From Terriglobia bacterium (GTDB lineage: Bacteria; Acidobacteriota; Terriglobia; Versatilivoradales; Versatilivoraceae), in the NCBI GenBank assembly GCA_951813285.1, contig OX638355.1:4545136-4609135 (forward strand): 64,000 nucleotides of DNA, read 5' to 3'. The position numbers and the translations under genes were made by a program. Of the stretch, positions 18,403 through 27,169 are shown piece by piece (the first letter of the stretch is position 1; every line of letters starts with the position of its first letter). The notes under the pieces were generated by a model. It saw only the letters and a list, made by a program, of their open reading frames with translations, did not search any database and had not been told where the DNA came from.

Positions 18403-19521
18403 CTACTTGTCCTTCTTGGCGTCGAAGGTGGTCTTCACTTGAGCCGCCAGTGCCTGAATCATGCTGTTGGCTTCGGCGGCATAGGGACCCGAAGGTTCCA
18501 ACTCCACGTATTTCTTGAAGGCCTCCAGGGTTCCCGGAGGCGGAATGGACCTTCCCTGCTCGTCCACCGTGGCCATCCCCAGCAGGCAGACTCCCAGTTG
18601 GTATTGGGAATTGGCATGTTCGGGATTGGCTTCGAGGGCCTTCCTGAAGGCGGTGATGGCCCCCTCGTTTCGGCCGCTGTTCACCAGGGTGGCCCCCAGG
18701 TTGAAATAGGCCAGGTCCGCGCCCCCGGGATTCAATTCCAGGGCCTGGTTGATGGCCCCCAGGGCTTCGTCGGTCTTGTCCATCAACCCGTAAAGCAGGC
18801 CCAGATTCATCTGATACTTGGCTCCCACCTTGGAGTCGGGGTTCTGAGCCAGAACCGTAAGGGCCTTCTGGTAGCTCTCAATGGCAGCATCGTATTTCCG
18901 CAATGCCCGGTGCGCCTCCCCCATCTCTGCGAAAATGATGTGTTGCCGCGGGTCCATCTCGGCCGCCTGGACATAGGCCTGCAAGGCCTGCCGGAAGCGC
19001 CTGGCATGGAAATGTTCCCGGCCCTTCTTGAACGCCTCGTTCATGTGGCCGAACTTGCGCTCTTCCTGCTTGGCGCGGTCGGCGGCGATTTCGGCGGTCG
19101 AGCGTTTGGCCAGGGCCTGCTGACGCTTCTTTTTCAACTTGGCGATTGCCTCAAGATCGAAGTCCACGCGCACCGGCTCGGCGTCATAGGCAAAGGTGTC
19201 GCCCGGCCGCTTGGTTCGGTAAATCCTCACCCGGGGCACCGCGTGCATTTCGGTGCCGTTCACCTGCACACTCACCCGGTAGTAACCCAGGGGAATGGCT
19301 CCGTGAAAGTAGCGGCCCTTCTTGTTGGTCTTGACCGTGAACTTTCGCTCGGTCTGGGTGTCATCGATGTGAATCACGGCCCCTTTCAGAGGCTTGCCGT
19401 CGACCCCCTTGACCTGCCCCATGACCTGTGCTCTCTGAGCCTCGCAAACCTCGGGGACGAACAGGCCGAGGAGCGCCACCGCCAGAAGCGGCAACCCTGA
19501 AGACTTGACCAGTCGTGACAT
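18403..19521 (-). CDS. Secreted TPR protein with N-terminal carboxypeptidase-regulatory-like domain
   Basis: This is 372 residues from the ATG at 19521, which has GGAGGATGC upstream and a good signal peptide (MSRLVKSSGLPLLAVALLGLF, then cleavage near CEAQ). The longer frame lacks a signal. Residues about 30-110 form a beta-sandwich of the carboxypeptidase-regulatory kind (VMGQVKGVDGKPLKGAVIHI, GRYFHGAIPLGYYRVSVQV). A basic coiled stretch (LEAIAKLKKKRQQALAKR) leads to about five TPRs (residues 170-330). It is upstream of, and in the same direction as, heptahaem cytochrome copy 1 and downstream of the first VWFA gene, so all three may be co-expressed. It probably mediates protein-protein contacts. 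Confidence 0.85.
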   Translation of the reverse strand: MSRLVKSSGLPLLAVALLGLFVPEVCEAQRAQVMGQVKGVDGKPLKGAVIHIDDTQTERKFTVKTNKKGRYFHGAIPLGYYRVSVQVNGTEMHAVPRVRIYRTKRPGDTFAYDAEPVRVDFDLEAIAKLKKKRQQALAKRSTAEIAADRAKQEERKFGHMNEAFKKGREHFHARRFRQALQAYVQAAEMDPRQHIIFAEMGEAHRALRKYDAAIESYQKALTVLAQNPDSKVGAKYQMNLGLLYGLMDKTDEALGAINQALELNPGGADLAYFNLGATLVNSGRNEGAITAFRKALEANPEHANSQYQLGVCLLGMATVDEQGRSIPPPGTLEAFKKYVELEPSGPYAAEANSMIQALAAQVKTTFDAKKDK

Positions 19522-19789
19522 GCATCCTCCTGTTCCCGGCATGCCTGTGGCACCCGGACATCTTGATGACACTATCGGGATCAGCGGCAACGGCGCCAAT
19601 GAGCGGCCATCCTTTTCCAACTCCGTGGCTGACCAGGAACTCCCGGGTCCGGCTGTCCATCTTGTCTTGGGAAACCCAATCTGAATGGAAAGCCCCACCG
19701 GCCGCTGCCATTTCCGCGGATATTCTCGTTTTGCAATCATAGCACCCTGCGCGGGTTTTGGGGAATATTGGATCACAGAGCGGGACCGC

Positions 19790-21934
19790 TTACTCGGCTA
19801 CCGTCAAAGCGCTTCGGGCGATTGCAGACTGGCCGCCGGCCGCCGGCGCTCGGGTCATCACCGTCAGCCGGTACTTTCCAGGCTGCACACTCTTGAAAGA
19901 CAGGTTGAAAACCACCGTGACTTTTCCCTGCCCCCAAGACTGGGTCATGCCCTCCCCCAGTGAGATCAAGGGAAACCGGCTCACCCGCCCGCTTTCGTCG
20001 GTGAGCTGGACCCTGGCCGTCATCCCCCGGCTTTCCTGTGGATGCTGCAGGTTGTGGAGCCGGAAATAGAAGGTGACCGGCTGCCGGCGGTTGATCGGCT
20101 CAGCCGACAGGGGATGAACTCGGACGCCTCTAAAGATGAGTGGGTCGCTGTTTGCCAGTAGACCCTGCTGCTGGTCGGTGCTCATATCGGCCAGGGGAAT
20201 GAGCCGCTGACTCAACACCAGAGGGCCGCTCTCCAGACCGGCCGCGGGAATCGGGCGTGCAGGCGATGCTGCCGCCAGACCCAACCCATCCGCGCCGGCC
20301 TCCGGCACGGGAATCCCGAACGCCTGCTGCAGCGATCCCATCCTGGCTTGGTTGCTCTCTCTCACCACCGCTTTGACCGTGTATGGGCCCGCAGGAATCT
20401 CCACCTCCGTCTTGGCGATGAATCCGCGCTGGAGCATGGAGCGGTAGCTGGATTCGCTTAAACTGAGCTCCACCTTCTGCTCGGAACCGTCCACGTGGGC
20501 GCCTTTCTCATCGTAGACCGCCACCACCAGATTCAGCAGGTTCGTTCGGCGCCCCTTCTGATGATGAAAGGGAATGGCGGCGACATTGACCTTGGTGAAG
20601 ACGCTCAAGCGATGGCGGTCCCGGTCGAGGGGAGAGGACCGAAAGGTCATCTCCAGAGGGATCTGGTCGAAGCGGCCCGGCGCCTCCAGAGCAAGCCGAA
20701 AGTCCTCCTTCTTGCGCTTTTCCTGGGACAGCTCTTCACGGGGTGCAAAGTAACCCCGGCGGTAGCTGAGCTCCAGTCCGGGGCGGTCCACTTCCACACG
20801 GACCCTGTGGTATTTGCCGCCGGCCTTCTGATCGGCTGAAGCGTAGGAGAGGACGTAGTAGAAGGACTGAGCGTCTCTGATCTGCCGGAAACCTGCCACA
20901 ATGTCATTGCTGGCGCGATAGAAGATCCCTCCGGTGTCCTCCGCCAGCGATTCCAGGGGAAAGTCCCCAAAGGCGATGTCCGTGGACAAGGGAGACGTCT
21001 CCAGACCCTTGATGTCCAAGGCGTTAAGGGTCACCCGGGACCGCAGGGCCTGGTCCACCATCCGATCCACCCTCCAACGCATGGGCCGGGCCGGGACAAA
21101 CCCTTCCGACAACAACACCAGCGACTTGCTGCCCCGGAAATGCTTAAGGTAGCGCAGATGCTGGCGCAGACTTCCTAGCAGCCGGTGGATTGACGCCTGA
21201 ACTTCATTGTATTGCCGCCATGCCTCGAATTCCTCTGTATCGCTCACTCGACCCTTGAGCACACCCTCCACGATCTTGATGGCCCGAACATCCGACATGG
21301 TTCGGAGAGGGCGGAGCAAGTTCAGCTTTCCCGCCTCCAGTTCCTCGATCCGGTCCCACAACAGCGTCCGGTCGCCGGTAAAGGGAATGCGGACCGACCC
21401 GGAGGCCGAGAAGACTCCGACCTGGTCCCGGGGTCCCATCTCTTCCTCCATGAACTCCTGAAGTGCAGAGATGACCCAGCCGAAGAATTTGACCGAGCGC
21501 TCGGTCAGGTCGTCGATAAAAAAACTGATGAGCTTGCCAGGTTCTCCCTCGGAGCCTTGTAAGGGCTGCAGGGCGCCCGTCTCGGCCGCGACCGCCCCGG
21601 CAGGGTCCACCTGCTCCTGAATGACGACGGCCTGACTGGACTCGATCTCGAAGCTCTGAATCCGCTGGGGCCTGCCGTCCTCAAAGAGCTTGAAGTCGGC
21701 AGCGGTCAGGTCCTTGACGGGCCGGCCGGCCTTGTCGGTGACGGTGACGTTGACCAGCACCACATTCACCGGGACCTTGACCGTGAATTCCGGCCCGGAC
21801 TCCGATTCCCTGGCGGCGCCGGGTTCGTTTCCCCGCTTCTGGGCCGCACCGGCGGCGGCCGGGACCGGCAGGACCAGGAGGAGACAAAGGACTGCAGAGA
21901 GAGCAAAGGACGGATGGCGGGACCAAAAAGGCAT
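19790..21934 (-). CDS. VWFA-related (acidobacterial type) secreted protein, copy 1
   Basis: This 714-residue protein starts with a signal peptide (HPSFALSAVLCLLLVLPVPA). Residues about 50-100 hold the block VVLVNVTVTDKAGRPVKDL then FKLFEDGRPQRIQSFE, characteristic of the acidobacterial VWFA-related domain (TIGR03436-like). A von Willebrand A region follows (LISFFIDDLT, VGVFSASGSVRIPFTGDR, KSLVLLSEGFVPARP). The C-terminal 300 residues are beta-rich (YYVLSYASADQKAGGKYHRV, SYRRGYFAPRE). It has a long paralogue at 23124. The family function is not established; metal-dependent adhesion or assembly is the usual guess. Confidence 0.88.
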   Translation of the reverse strand: MPFWSRHPSFALSAVLCLLLVLPVPAAAGAAQKRGNEPGAARESESGPEFTVKVPVNVVLVNVTVTDKAGRPVKDLTAADFKLFEDGRPQRIQSFEIESSQAVVIQEQVDPAGAVAAETGALQPLQGSEGEPGKLISFFIDDLTERSVKFFGWVISALQEFMEEEMGPRDQVGVFSASGSVRIPFTGDRTLLWDRIEELEAGKLNLLRPLRTMSDVRAIKIVEGVLKGRVSDTEEFEAWRQYNEVQASIHRLLGSLRQHLRYLKHFRGSKSLVLLSEGFVPARPMRWRVDRMVDQALRSRVTLNALDIKGLETSPLSTDIAFGDFPLESLAEDTGGIFYRASNDIVAGFRQIRDAQSFYYVLSYASADQKAGGKYHRVRVEVDRPGLELSYRRGYFAPREELSQEKRKKEDFRLALEAPGRFDQIPLEMTFRSSPLDRDRHRLSVFTKVNVAAIPFHHQKGRRTNLLNLVVAVYDEKGAHVDGSEQKVELSLSESSYRSMLQRGFIAKTEVEIPAGPYTVKAVVRESNQARMGSLQQAFGIPVPEAGADGLGLAAASPARPIPAAGLESGPLVLSQRLIPLADMSTDQQQGLLANSDPLIFRGVRVHPLSAEPINRRQPVTFYFRLHNLQHPQESRGMTARVQLTDESGRVSRFPLISLGEGMTQSWGQGKVTVVFNLSFKSVQPGKYRLTVMTRAPAAGGQSAIARSALTVAE

Positions 21935-22248
21935 CGTCTATACCGCAGAGGGTGATAAAGCGAAGGTCTACAACCCCATTGTGCGGTGCCCTTCGCAGGA
22001 GGTCAAGAAGTCATCGGGGGTGCACCTCACCACGGGGATGTCCTGGGATGACGATTCCCCGAGAGCGCGGGCGTCCCGCCCGCACAAGTCCTGGCACAGC
22101 CTCGGATGATGTCGGAGATTCACCGGGGGGCGAAGGCGGTTGTTGCAGGGCTATTCTGTGGAGTGTCTTCCAACCGTGGAATTGCGACTATCCCGCAAGG
22201 ACCGGCCGGCACTGTTTGCGCGGCTCAGTCGCCAATGCCCCTGCCCGT
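21935..22248. other. Intergenic stretch with GC palindrome
   Basis: No gene is supported. A GCGGGCGTCCCGCCCGC palindrome lies at 22063-22084; similar copies are at 46.6 and 48.6-48.8 kb. Confidence 0.5.
22063..22084. repeat. GC-rich palindromic dispersed repeat
   Basis: GAGCGCGGGCGTCCCGCCCGCA can fold on itself and recurs at 46611-46636, 48590-48616 and 48766-48794, always between genes. Confidence 0.6.
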
Positions 22249-22671
22249 TCATTGACGCGATCCACCCCTGTTCCGGAACAGATCCAGGAATTCTCTCGGC
22301 GATACCACCCGCACCCCTTGACGATTTTGCTCAGGGAAGTGCTTGAGATTCCCGGTCACCAGACATTGGGCATTCCCGGACAGGGCCACCTCCAGAAAAA
22401 CTTCGTCCTCCGGGTCCGGCAACCGTTCAACCAAAGGAAGGGCTGCTACCAGATCTCCGTCGGCTTGGAGTTGATCCAGCAGGGAGTCTACCTGGACTTC
22501 AGCGAAGGGAAAGGCCGGCCGCAGGAGCACTTGACGGTATTCCACCAGGATTCGGGCGTCGTAACAGATCCTGACAGCGCCGGCCGTGATTGACTGCACG
22601 ATGCTGCCTGGAGGACCGGAGGGGGACAGCAGACCGGAAAGGAGGACATTGGTGTCCAGCACGATCCTCAT
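22249..22671 (-). CDS. PIN-domain toxin of a toxin-antitoxin pair
   Basis: This 140-residue protein is a complete PIN fold. RIVLDTNVLLSGLL at the N-terminus contains the first catalytic Asp (D6), the second acidic residue is in ILVEYRQVL, and DPEDEVFLEVAL plus CLVTGNLKHF give the remaining acidic and Asn/Asp positions. PIN toxins are metal-dependent ribonucleases. Its ATG overlaps the antitoxin stop (4 nt), a typical coupled arrangement. The pair lies between two VWFA paralogues. Confidence 0.88.
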   Translation of the reverse strand: MRIVLDTNVLLSGLLSPSGPPGSIVQSITAGAVRICYDARILVEYRQVLLRPAFPFAEVQVDSLLDQLQADGDLVAALPLVERLPDPEDEVFLEVALSGNAQCLVTGNLKHFPEQNRQGVRVVSPREFLDLFRNRGGSRQ

Positions 22672-22955
22672 CGACTCCGCTGCCTGCGGGTGGCATCGAT
22701 TTCGGCGTTGATGTCTTGCAGCGACAGTCGATCGGTGCCCATTCTGACCGAGGCTTGCTGCATGGCTGTCGCGGCAGTCTGGGAGCGCGCCCGGCGCAGG
22801 GCGCTCAGCGATTCTTCCAGGGTCTCGCCCGACATCGCTGAAAGAAGCGCGATAGGCTTGCCATTGGAGGTCACGATCAAGTCCTTCTCTCTGGCAAGCG
22901 TCTTCCAGACCGCAGCTGATTGCCCGCGCAATTCACGGACGCTCACAAATCGCAT
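22668..22955 (-). CDS. Phd/YefM-type antitoxin
   Basis: This is 95 residues from the ATG at 22955 (GGAGGACTCGA upstream); the longer frame to 22985 lacks a ribosome binding site. RFVSVRELRGQSAAVWKTL and LIVTSNGKPIALLSAM are the DNA-binding N-terminal pattern of Phd-family antitoxins. The C-terminal half is helical and would wrap the PIN toxin. It is translationally coupled to the toxin downstream and probably represses its own promoter. Confidence 0.85.
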   Translation of the reverse strand: MRFVSVRELRGQSAAVWKTLAREKDLIVTSNGKPIALLSAMSGETLEESLSALRRARSQTAATAMQQASVRMGTDRLSLQDINAEIDATRRQRSR

Positions 22956-23123
22956 TCGAGTCCTCCGCGCCATCAGTGTACACAAAAGAGTACGCGATTA
23001 TGTCACATAAATCCAGTATGGCCGCCCCGAAACGGCGGCCCCGCATTCGGCCCAGCAGTGGATGGACAGGCCGGACCTGCCGTCACCGCCGGAGCAACTC
23101 AACGCAGTTTGACGGGAAGGCTG

Positions 23124-25535
23124 CTACTGCAGGACCGTGACCGTGGCCCGGGTGCCGACCGACTGACCGCTGGCTCCCGGCGCCCGGGTCATCAGCGTCA
23201 GCTTGTACTGACCGGGCTCCACGTTCTTGAAAGAGAGATTGAAAGCCACGTTCACAACGCCCTCTGCCAGAAGCTCGATCTGGCCATCGCTCAAGGTGAT
23301 CAAGGGAAACCGACTGACCTGGCCCCACCTGTCGGTCAGTTGAATCTTGGCCGTCATCCCCTGGCTCTCCTGGGGATAGATCAGGTTGTAAAGGGTATAG
23401 AAAAAGGTGACGGGGTATTGGCGGTCGACCTGGTCGTCCACCGGAGCATGAATCTGGACGTCTCCGAAGATCATGGCCTCCCCGCTCTTCAGCAGACTGG
23501 CCTGCAGCTCGGCGCTCAGATCGGCCAGCGGCGTGAGTTGCTGGGTGAGCACCAACTGGCTGCTCTCCAAGCCACCCGCGGGCAGGGAGGGACCCGAGTC
23601 TTCGTCGGCCGGTATCGATTCCACGGTTTCCGAGGGTGCGGACTCCTGGGGAAGGGATGGTCGAGCCGCTTCCGCAACCCCGAGGTCAACGGGAGATTGG
23701 GGAGCAGGCGGGGCGCTCTCGGGAAGGGGCAGAGTGACCGTCTCGTCGAGGGACCCCATGCGGGTCTGGTGGCTTTCTCTGACCACCGCCTTGACATTGT
23801 AGAGGCCGACAGGAACCTCCAGGTCGGTTCTGGTGGTGAAGCCGCGCTGGAGCATGGTGCGGTAGCTGGATTCGCTCAGGTTCAGCTCGATGGTCTTCTG
23901 GGACCCGTCCACGCGCTCGCCATCCTGGCCGTAGACCATCAGCAACAGGTGGAGGAGATTCTGGCGCCGTTCTCCCTCCTGCCGAAAGGGCACCCCCGCG
24001 ATACCGACGTTGGTGAAGACGCTCAGGCGATGGCGGCCGTCCTGGGCCGGAGACGAACGGTAGTCCAGTTGCAGCGGAATCTCATCGAAATTCCCCGGGG
24101 CGGCCAGTGCCAGTTGAATGTCTTCGTTCTTGCGATCCTCCAGGGAGAGGATCTCCCGGGGAGCATAGTAGCCTCGGCGGTAACTGAGCTCGAGAGAGGG
24201 ACGGTCCACTTCCACCCGGATCTTGTGGTACTTGCCGTTGGCCTTCTGATCGGGGGAAGCGTAAGAGAGCACATAGTAATAGGACTGGGTATTGCTGATC
24301 TGGCCGAGGCCCGCTACCAGGTCGTTGTTGTCGGTGAACAGGATGCCCCCGGTCTCCTCGCTCAGCTTTTCCAGGGGGCGGCGCTGATAGGTCTGGTCGC
24401 GGTAGAGGCCGGAGAATTCGCTGGCCATGTCCAGGCCCGCATTGAAGTCCTCCCGGCTGATTGGCTCACCGGTCAGGTTCCTGGCCAGATCATTGTTGGC
24501 GGCCTCGAAGCCGACGGTGTACAGTCCTCGAATGTCCACCACGTTGACGGCCACCCGGGAGCGCAGAGCCCGGCTCACGACCTGGTCCAACCTCCAGCGC
24601 ATGGACCGCGCCGGGACGAATCCGTCGGAAAAGAGCACCACCGATTTGCTGGCCGTAAAATGCTGCAGCGTCTGGAGATGGTGGCGCAGGGCAGCCACCA
24701 TCTTCTGAATGGCCGTCTGGGCTCCCGAGTACTGGTGAAAAGCTTCGGCGCGCACGTGCTGTTCGATGTCGCCCGGGTCCAGGTCCCGCACTTCGATGCA
24801 CCTGCTGGCCTCCCTGAAGGCCCGGGTGAAATCGATCCCCTGGTGTCCGTCCACGATCCGGATCGCCTGCATGTCGGACATGACCGGGCAGCGGCTGCGA
24901 TAGGGGCGGGACAGGTAGAACTTCCCGATGTGGAGGTCCTCGATCCGTTCCCGAAGCAGCTTGCGGTCGCCGGTGAAGGGGATTCGGACATGTCCCGAGG
25001 CCGAAAAGACGCCCACCTGGTCCTCTGGACCCATCTCCTCGGCAATGAACTTCTGCAGCGCGGATACGACCCAGAAAAAGTATCTGGGGGAACGGGCCGT
25101 CAGGTCGTCGATGAAGTAACTGATCAGCCGGGTGCGGTCGCCTGACTCTTGGGCTACAACCTGTGCACCCGGGGTGGGCGGCCCCGTCCGTTTGGCGGCT
25201 GCATCCGCCCCATTCGTCCCGGCCTCCAGTTGGCTGGATTCCACCTCAAAGCTCTGAATCCGTTGGCGCTTGCCGTCCTCAAAGAGCTTGAAGTCTTGGA
25301 CGGTCAGATCTTTGACCGGCCTCCCGGCCTTGTCGGTGACGGTGACGTTCACCAGAACCACGTTCACCGGGACCCTGAAGGTGAAGCCCGGCGATGACTC
25401 GTCGGATTTCGGCTCCTGTTCGTCAGGAGCAGCGGGCACTGGAGTTGGCGCCCAAAATGCCATAGTCAGCCCAATGACCAGCAAAGGGGCGCAAAGCCGA
25501 AGCCATGTGCGTAGATGCATCGTCATCCAACCCAT
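23124..25535 (-). CDS. VWFA-related (acidobacterial type) secreted protein, copy 2
   Basis: This 803-residue protein is a paralogue of the one at 19790 along its whole length: VVLVNVTVTDKAGRPVKDL, FKLFEDGKRQRIQSFE, ISYFIDDLTARS, VGVFSASGHVRIPFTGDR, SVVLFSDGFVPARS, SYRRGYYAPRE. It has an insert of about 60 residues in the A domain region and a proline-rich linker (SAPPAPQSPVDLG) before the C-terminal beta part. The N-terminus is a signal peptide (LRLCAPLLVIGLTMAFWAPTP). The start is uncertain: ATG at 25535 or 25520; neither has a strong ribosome binding site. It is divergent from the DUF3179 gene. Confidence 0.88.
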   Translation of the reverse strand: MGWMTMHLRTWLRLCAPLLVIGLTMAFWAPTPVPAAPDEQEPKSDESSPGFTFRVPVNVVLVNVTVTDKAGRPVKDLTVQDFKLFEDGKRQRIQSFEVESSQLEAGTNGADAAAKRTGPPTPGAQVVAQESGDRTRLISYFIDDLTARSPRYFFWVVSALQKFIAEEMGPEDQVGVFSASGHVRIPFTGDRKLLRERIEDLHIGKFYLSRPYRSRCPVMSDMQAIRIVDGHQGIDFTRAFREASRCIEVRDLDPGDIEQHVRAEAFHQYSGAQTAIQKMVAALRHHLQTLQHFTASKSVVLFSDGFVPARSMRWRLDQVVSRALRSRVAVNVVDIRGLYTVGFEAANNDLARNLTGEPISREDFNAGLDMASEFSGLYRDQTYQRRPLEKLSEETGGILFTDNNDLVAGLGQISNTQSYYYVLSYASPDQKANGKYHKIRVEVDRPSLELSYRRGYYAPREILSLEDRKNEDIQLALAAPGNFDEIPLQLDYRSSPAQDGRHRLSVFTNVGIAGVPFRQEGERRQNLLHLLLMVYGQDGERVDGSQKTIELNLSESSYRTMLQRGFTTRTDLEVPVGLYNVKAVVRESHQTRMGSLDETVTLPLPESAPPAPQSPVDLGVAEAARPSLPQESAPSETVESIPADEDSGPSLPAGGLESSQLVLTQQLTPLADLSAELQASLLKSGEAMIFGDVQIHAPVDDQVDRQYPVTFFYTLYNLIYPQESQGMTAKIQLTDRWGQVSRFPLITLSDGQIELLAEGVVNVAFNLSFKNVEPGQYKLTLMTRAPGASGQSVGTRATVTVLQ

Positions 25536-25741
25536 GATTGAAGAAAAGGAATGCAGGCTTCTATTTTACACCATCGGCCGGCCGATTTTAACTCAGTTGG
25601 CGGCGAGTTATGAAGTATCTACCGATTCCCCTGCCTGGTGTCCCAGAACCTCCCACCTCATCGGCCTTCGCCTTCCGGAAGCGATTCGACCCGCCACGCC
25701 GCCCGTACTTGGGGCTGGCATTCATCCTCGAAATGTGCGAT

Positions 25742-27169
25742 ATGAGAATATCCCATCGCGTTGGAGCAACCATGGCGGCACAAATGTTCACTTCGGCACT
25801 ACTGGCTGTCCTGCTCGGTCTGCACCCGGCCGGGGTCTCGGCGACCCTGCCCACCGGCGAATCTCCCCAGGAAACCGAGCGTCAGAAGCAGGTGGTGCAG
25901 TACCTGTTCGATTTCCTGGACCAGAAAGAAGGAGCCCTGGAAGCCTTCGAGGCCGAATGGGAGATGAGCCTGGCGCCGATGGTTGTGGAATCCCTCCGTT
26001 TTTTCGCCCCGCGCCAGGAACTCCTGTTCGACGACGAGACTCCGGCAGGCAAGTTGTGGGACCTGTTGGAGAGGAAGACCGGCCAGGATGTGGATCGGGA
26101 CCTCTACCCCATGATGGAGTGGCTATGGGAGCAGGATTTCGAAGTGCATCCCTTCTATCCGGCCTTCAAGGCCGAAATCCACGCCCCTATCGACGAGCGG
26201 TTTCACTGGTGGTTCTATCCGGGCATGAAGCACACCATCCGCCTGGACGAAATCGTGTGGGGTGGGGTGAAGGTGGACGGCATCCCCCCTCTGGAGCATC
26301 CCAGGTTCATCGAAGCCGGGGAAGCCGCTTATCTGGATGGGACCGACGTGATTTTCGGGGTCTACCTCAACGGGGAAGCCAAAGCCTATCCCAAGCGCAT
26401 CCTGGCCTGGCACGAGCTGTTCAACGACACCGTGGGCGGCATGGATGTGACCTGCGCCTACTGCACCCTGTGCGGGTCAGCCGTCCTCTACGACCAGCAG
26501 GTCGGCAAGCGGCAGTTCGATTTCGGGACCAGTGGCTTTCTATTCCGCTCCAACAAGCTCATGTACGACCGCCAGACCCGCTCGCTCTGGTCGGCCCTGG
26601 AAGGGGTTCCTGTCACCGGCAAGCTGGTGGGGTCGGAACTGAAGTTGAAACGGCTTCCCATCGTGACCACCACCTGGAGCGCCTGGAGAAAAAGCCACCC
26701 CCGAACCCGGGTGCTCTCCCTGGAAACCGGCCACCGGCGGGATTATGGCGAAGGCGTGGCCTACCGCGCCTATTTCGGGACTCAGTCCCTGATGTTTCCG
26801 GTCCGCTACCGGGACCAGCGCCTTCCCAACAAACAGGAGGTGGTGGCCCTGCTGCTGGAGGGGGAGGCGGTGGCCTATGACACCGACTTCCTGGGCACGA
26901 ACCCGCTCTACCACGATCGGGTCGGCTCTCAGTCGGTGGTCATCCTGACCGACCGTTCGGGCGCCAACCGAGTCTACGACGCCACCGGAGTGACTTTCAC
27001 CCGCTGGAACCGCAAGGCCAGGCTGACGGACAGCCGCAGGCAATCCTGGAAGGTCAGCGAGGACGCCCTCACCAACAAAGCGGGGGAGAAGCGGTTGAGG
27101 CTTCCCGCCCATCGGGCCTTCTGGTTCGGCTGGTATAACCAGTTTCCCAAATCCCGGCTGGTGCGTTAA
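25742..27169 (+). CDS. DUF3179-domain secreted protein
   Basis: This is 475 residues from the ATG at 25742, giving a charged n-region (MRISHR) before the hydrophobic segment FTSALLAVLLGL. A start at 25772 with GGAGCAACC is an alternative. The family signature is the block around residues 205-245: GEAKAYPKRILAWHELFND, then DVTCAYCTLCGSAVLYD with two conserved Cys. DUF3179 proteins are secreted or membrane-bound and of unknown function. It is divergent from VWFA copy 2, and its stop codon overlaps that of the convergent heptahaem cytochrome through a shared TTAA. Confidence 0.9.
   Translation: MRISHRVGATMAAQMFTSALLAVLLGLHPAGVSATLPTGESPQETERQKQVVQYLFDFLDQKEGALEAFEAEWEMSLAPMVVESLRFFAPRQELLFDDETPAGKLWDLLERKTGQDVDRDLYPMMEWLWEQDFEVHPFYPAFKAEIHAPIDERFHWWFYPGMKHTIRLDEIVWGGVKVDGIPPLEHPRFIEAGEAAYLDGTDVIFGVYLNGEAKAYPKRILAWHELFNDTVGGMDVTCAYCTLCGSAVLYDQQVGKRQFDFGTSGFLFRSNKLMYDRQTRSLWSALEGVPVTGKLVGSELKLKRLPIVTTTWSAWRKSHPRTRVLSLETGHRRDYGEGVAYRAYFGTQSLMFPVRYRDQRLPNKQEVVALLLEGEAVAYDTDFLGTNPLYHDRVGSQSVVILTDRSGANRVYDATGVTFTRWNRKARLTDSRRQSWKVSEDALTNKAGEKRLRLPAHRAFWFGWYNQFPKSRLVR

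Noticed and set aside
22920-25145. 741-codon plus-strand open frame
   Set aside because: Antisense to VWFA copy 2; the composition is that of a GC-rich shadow frame.
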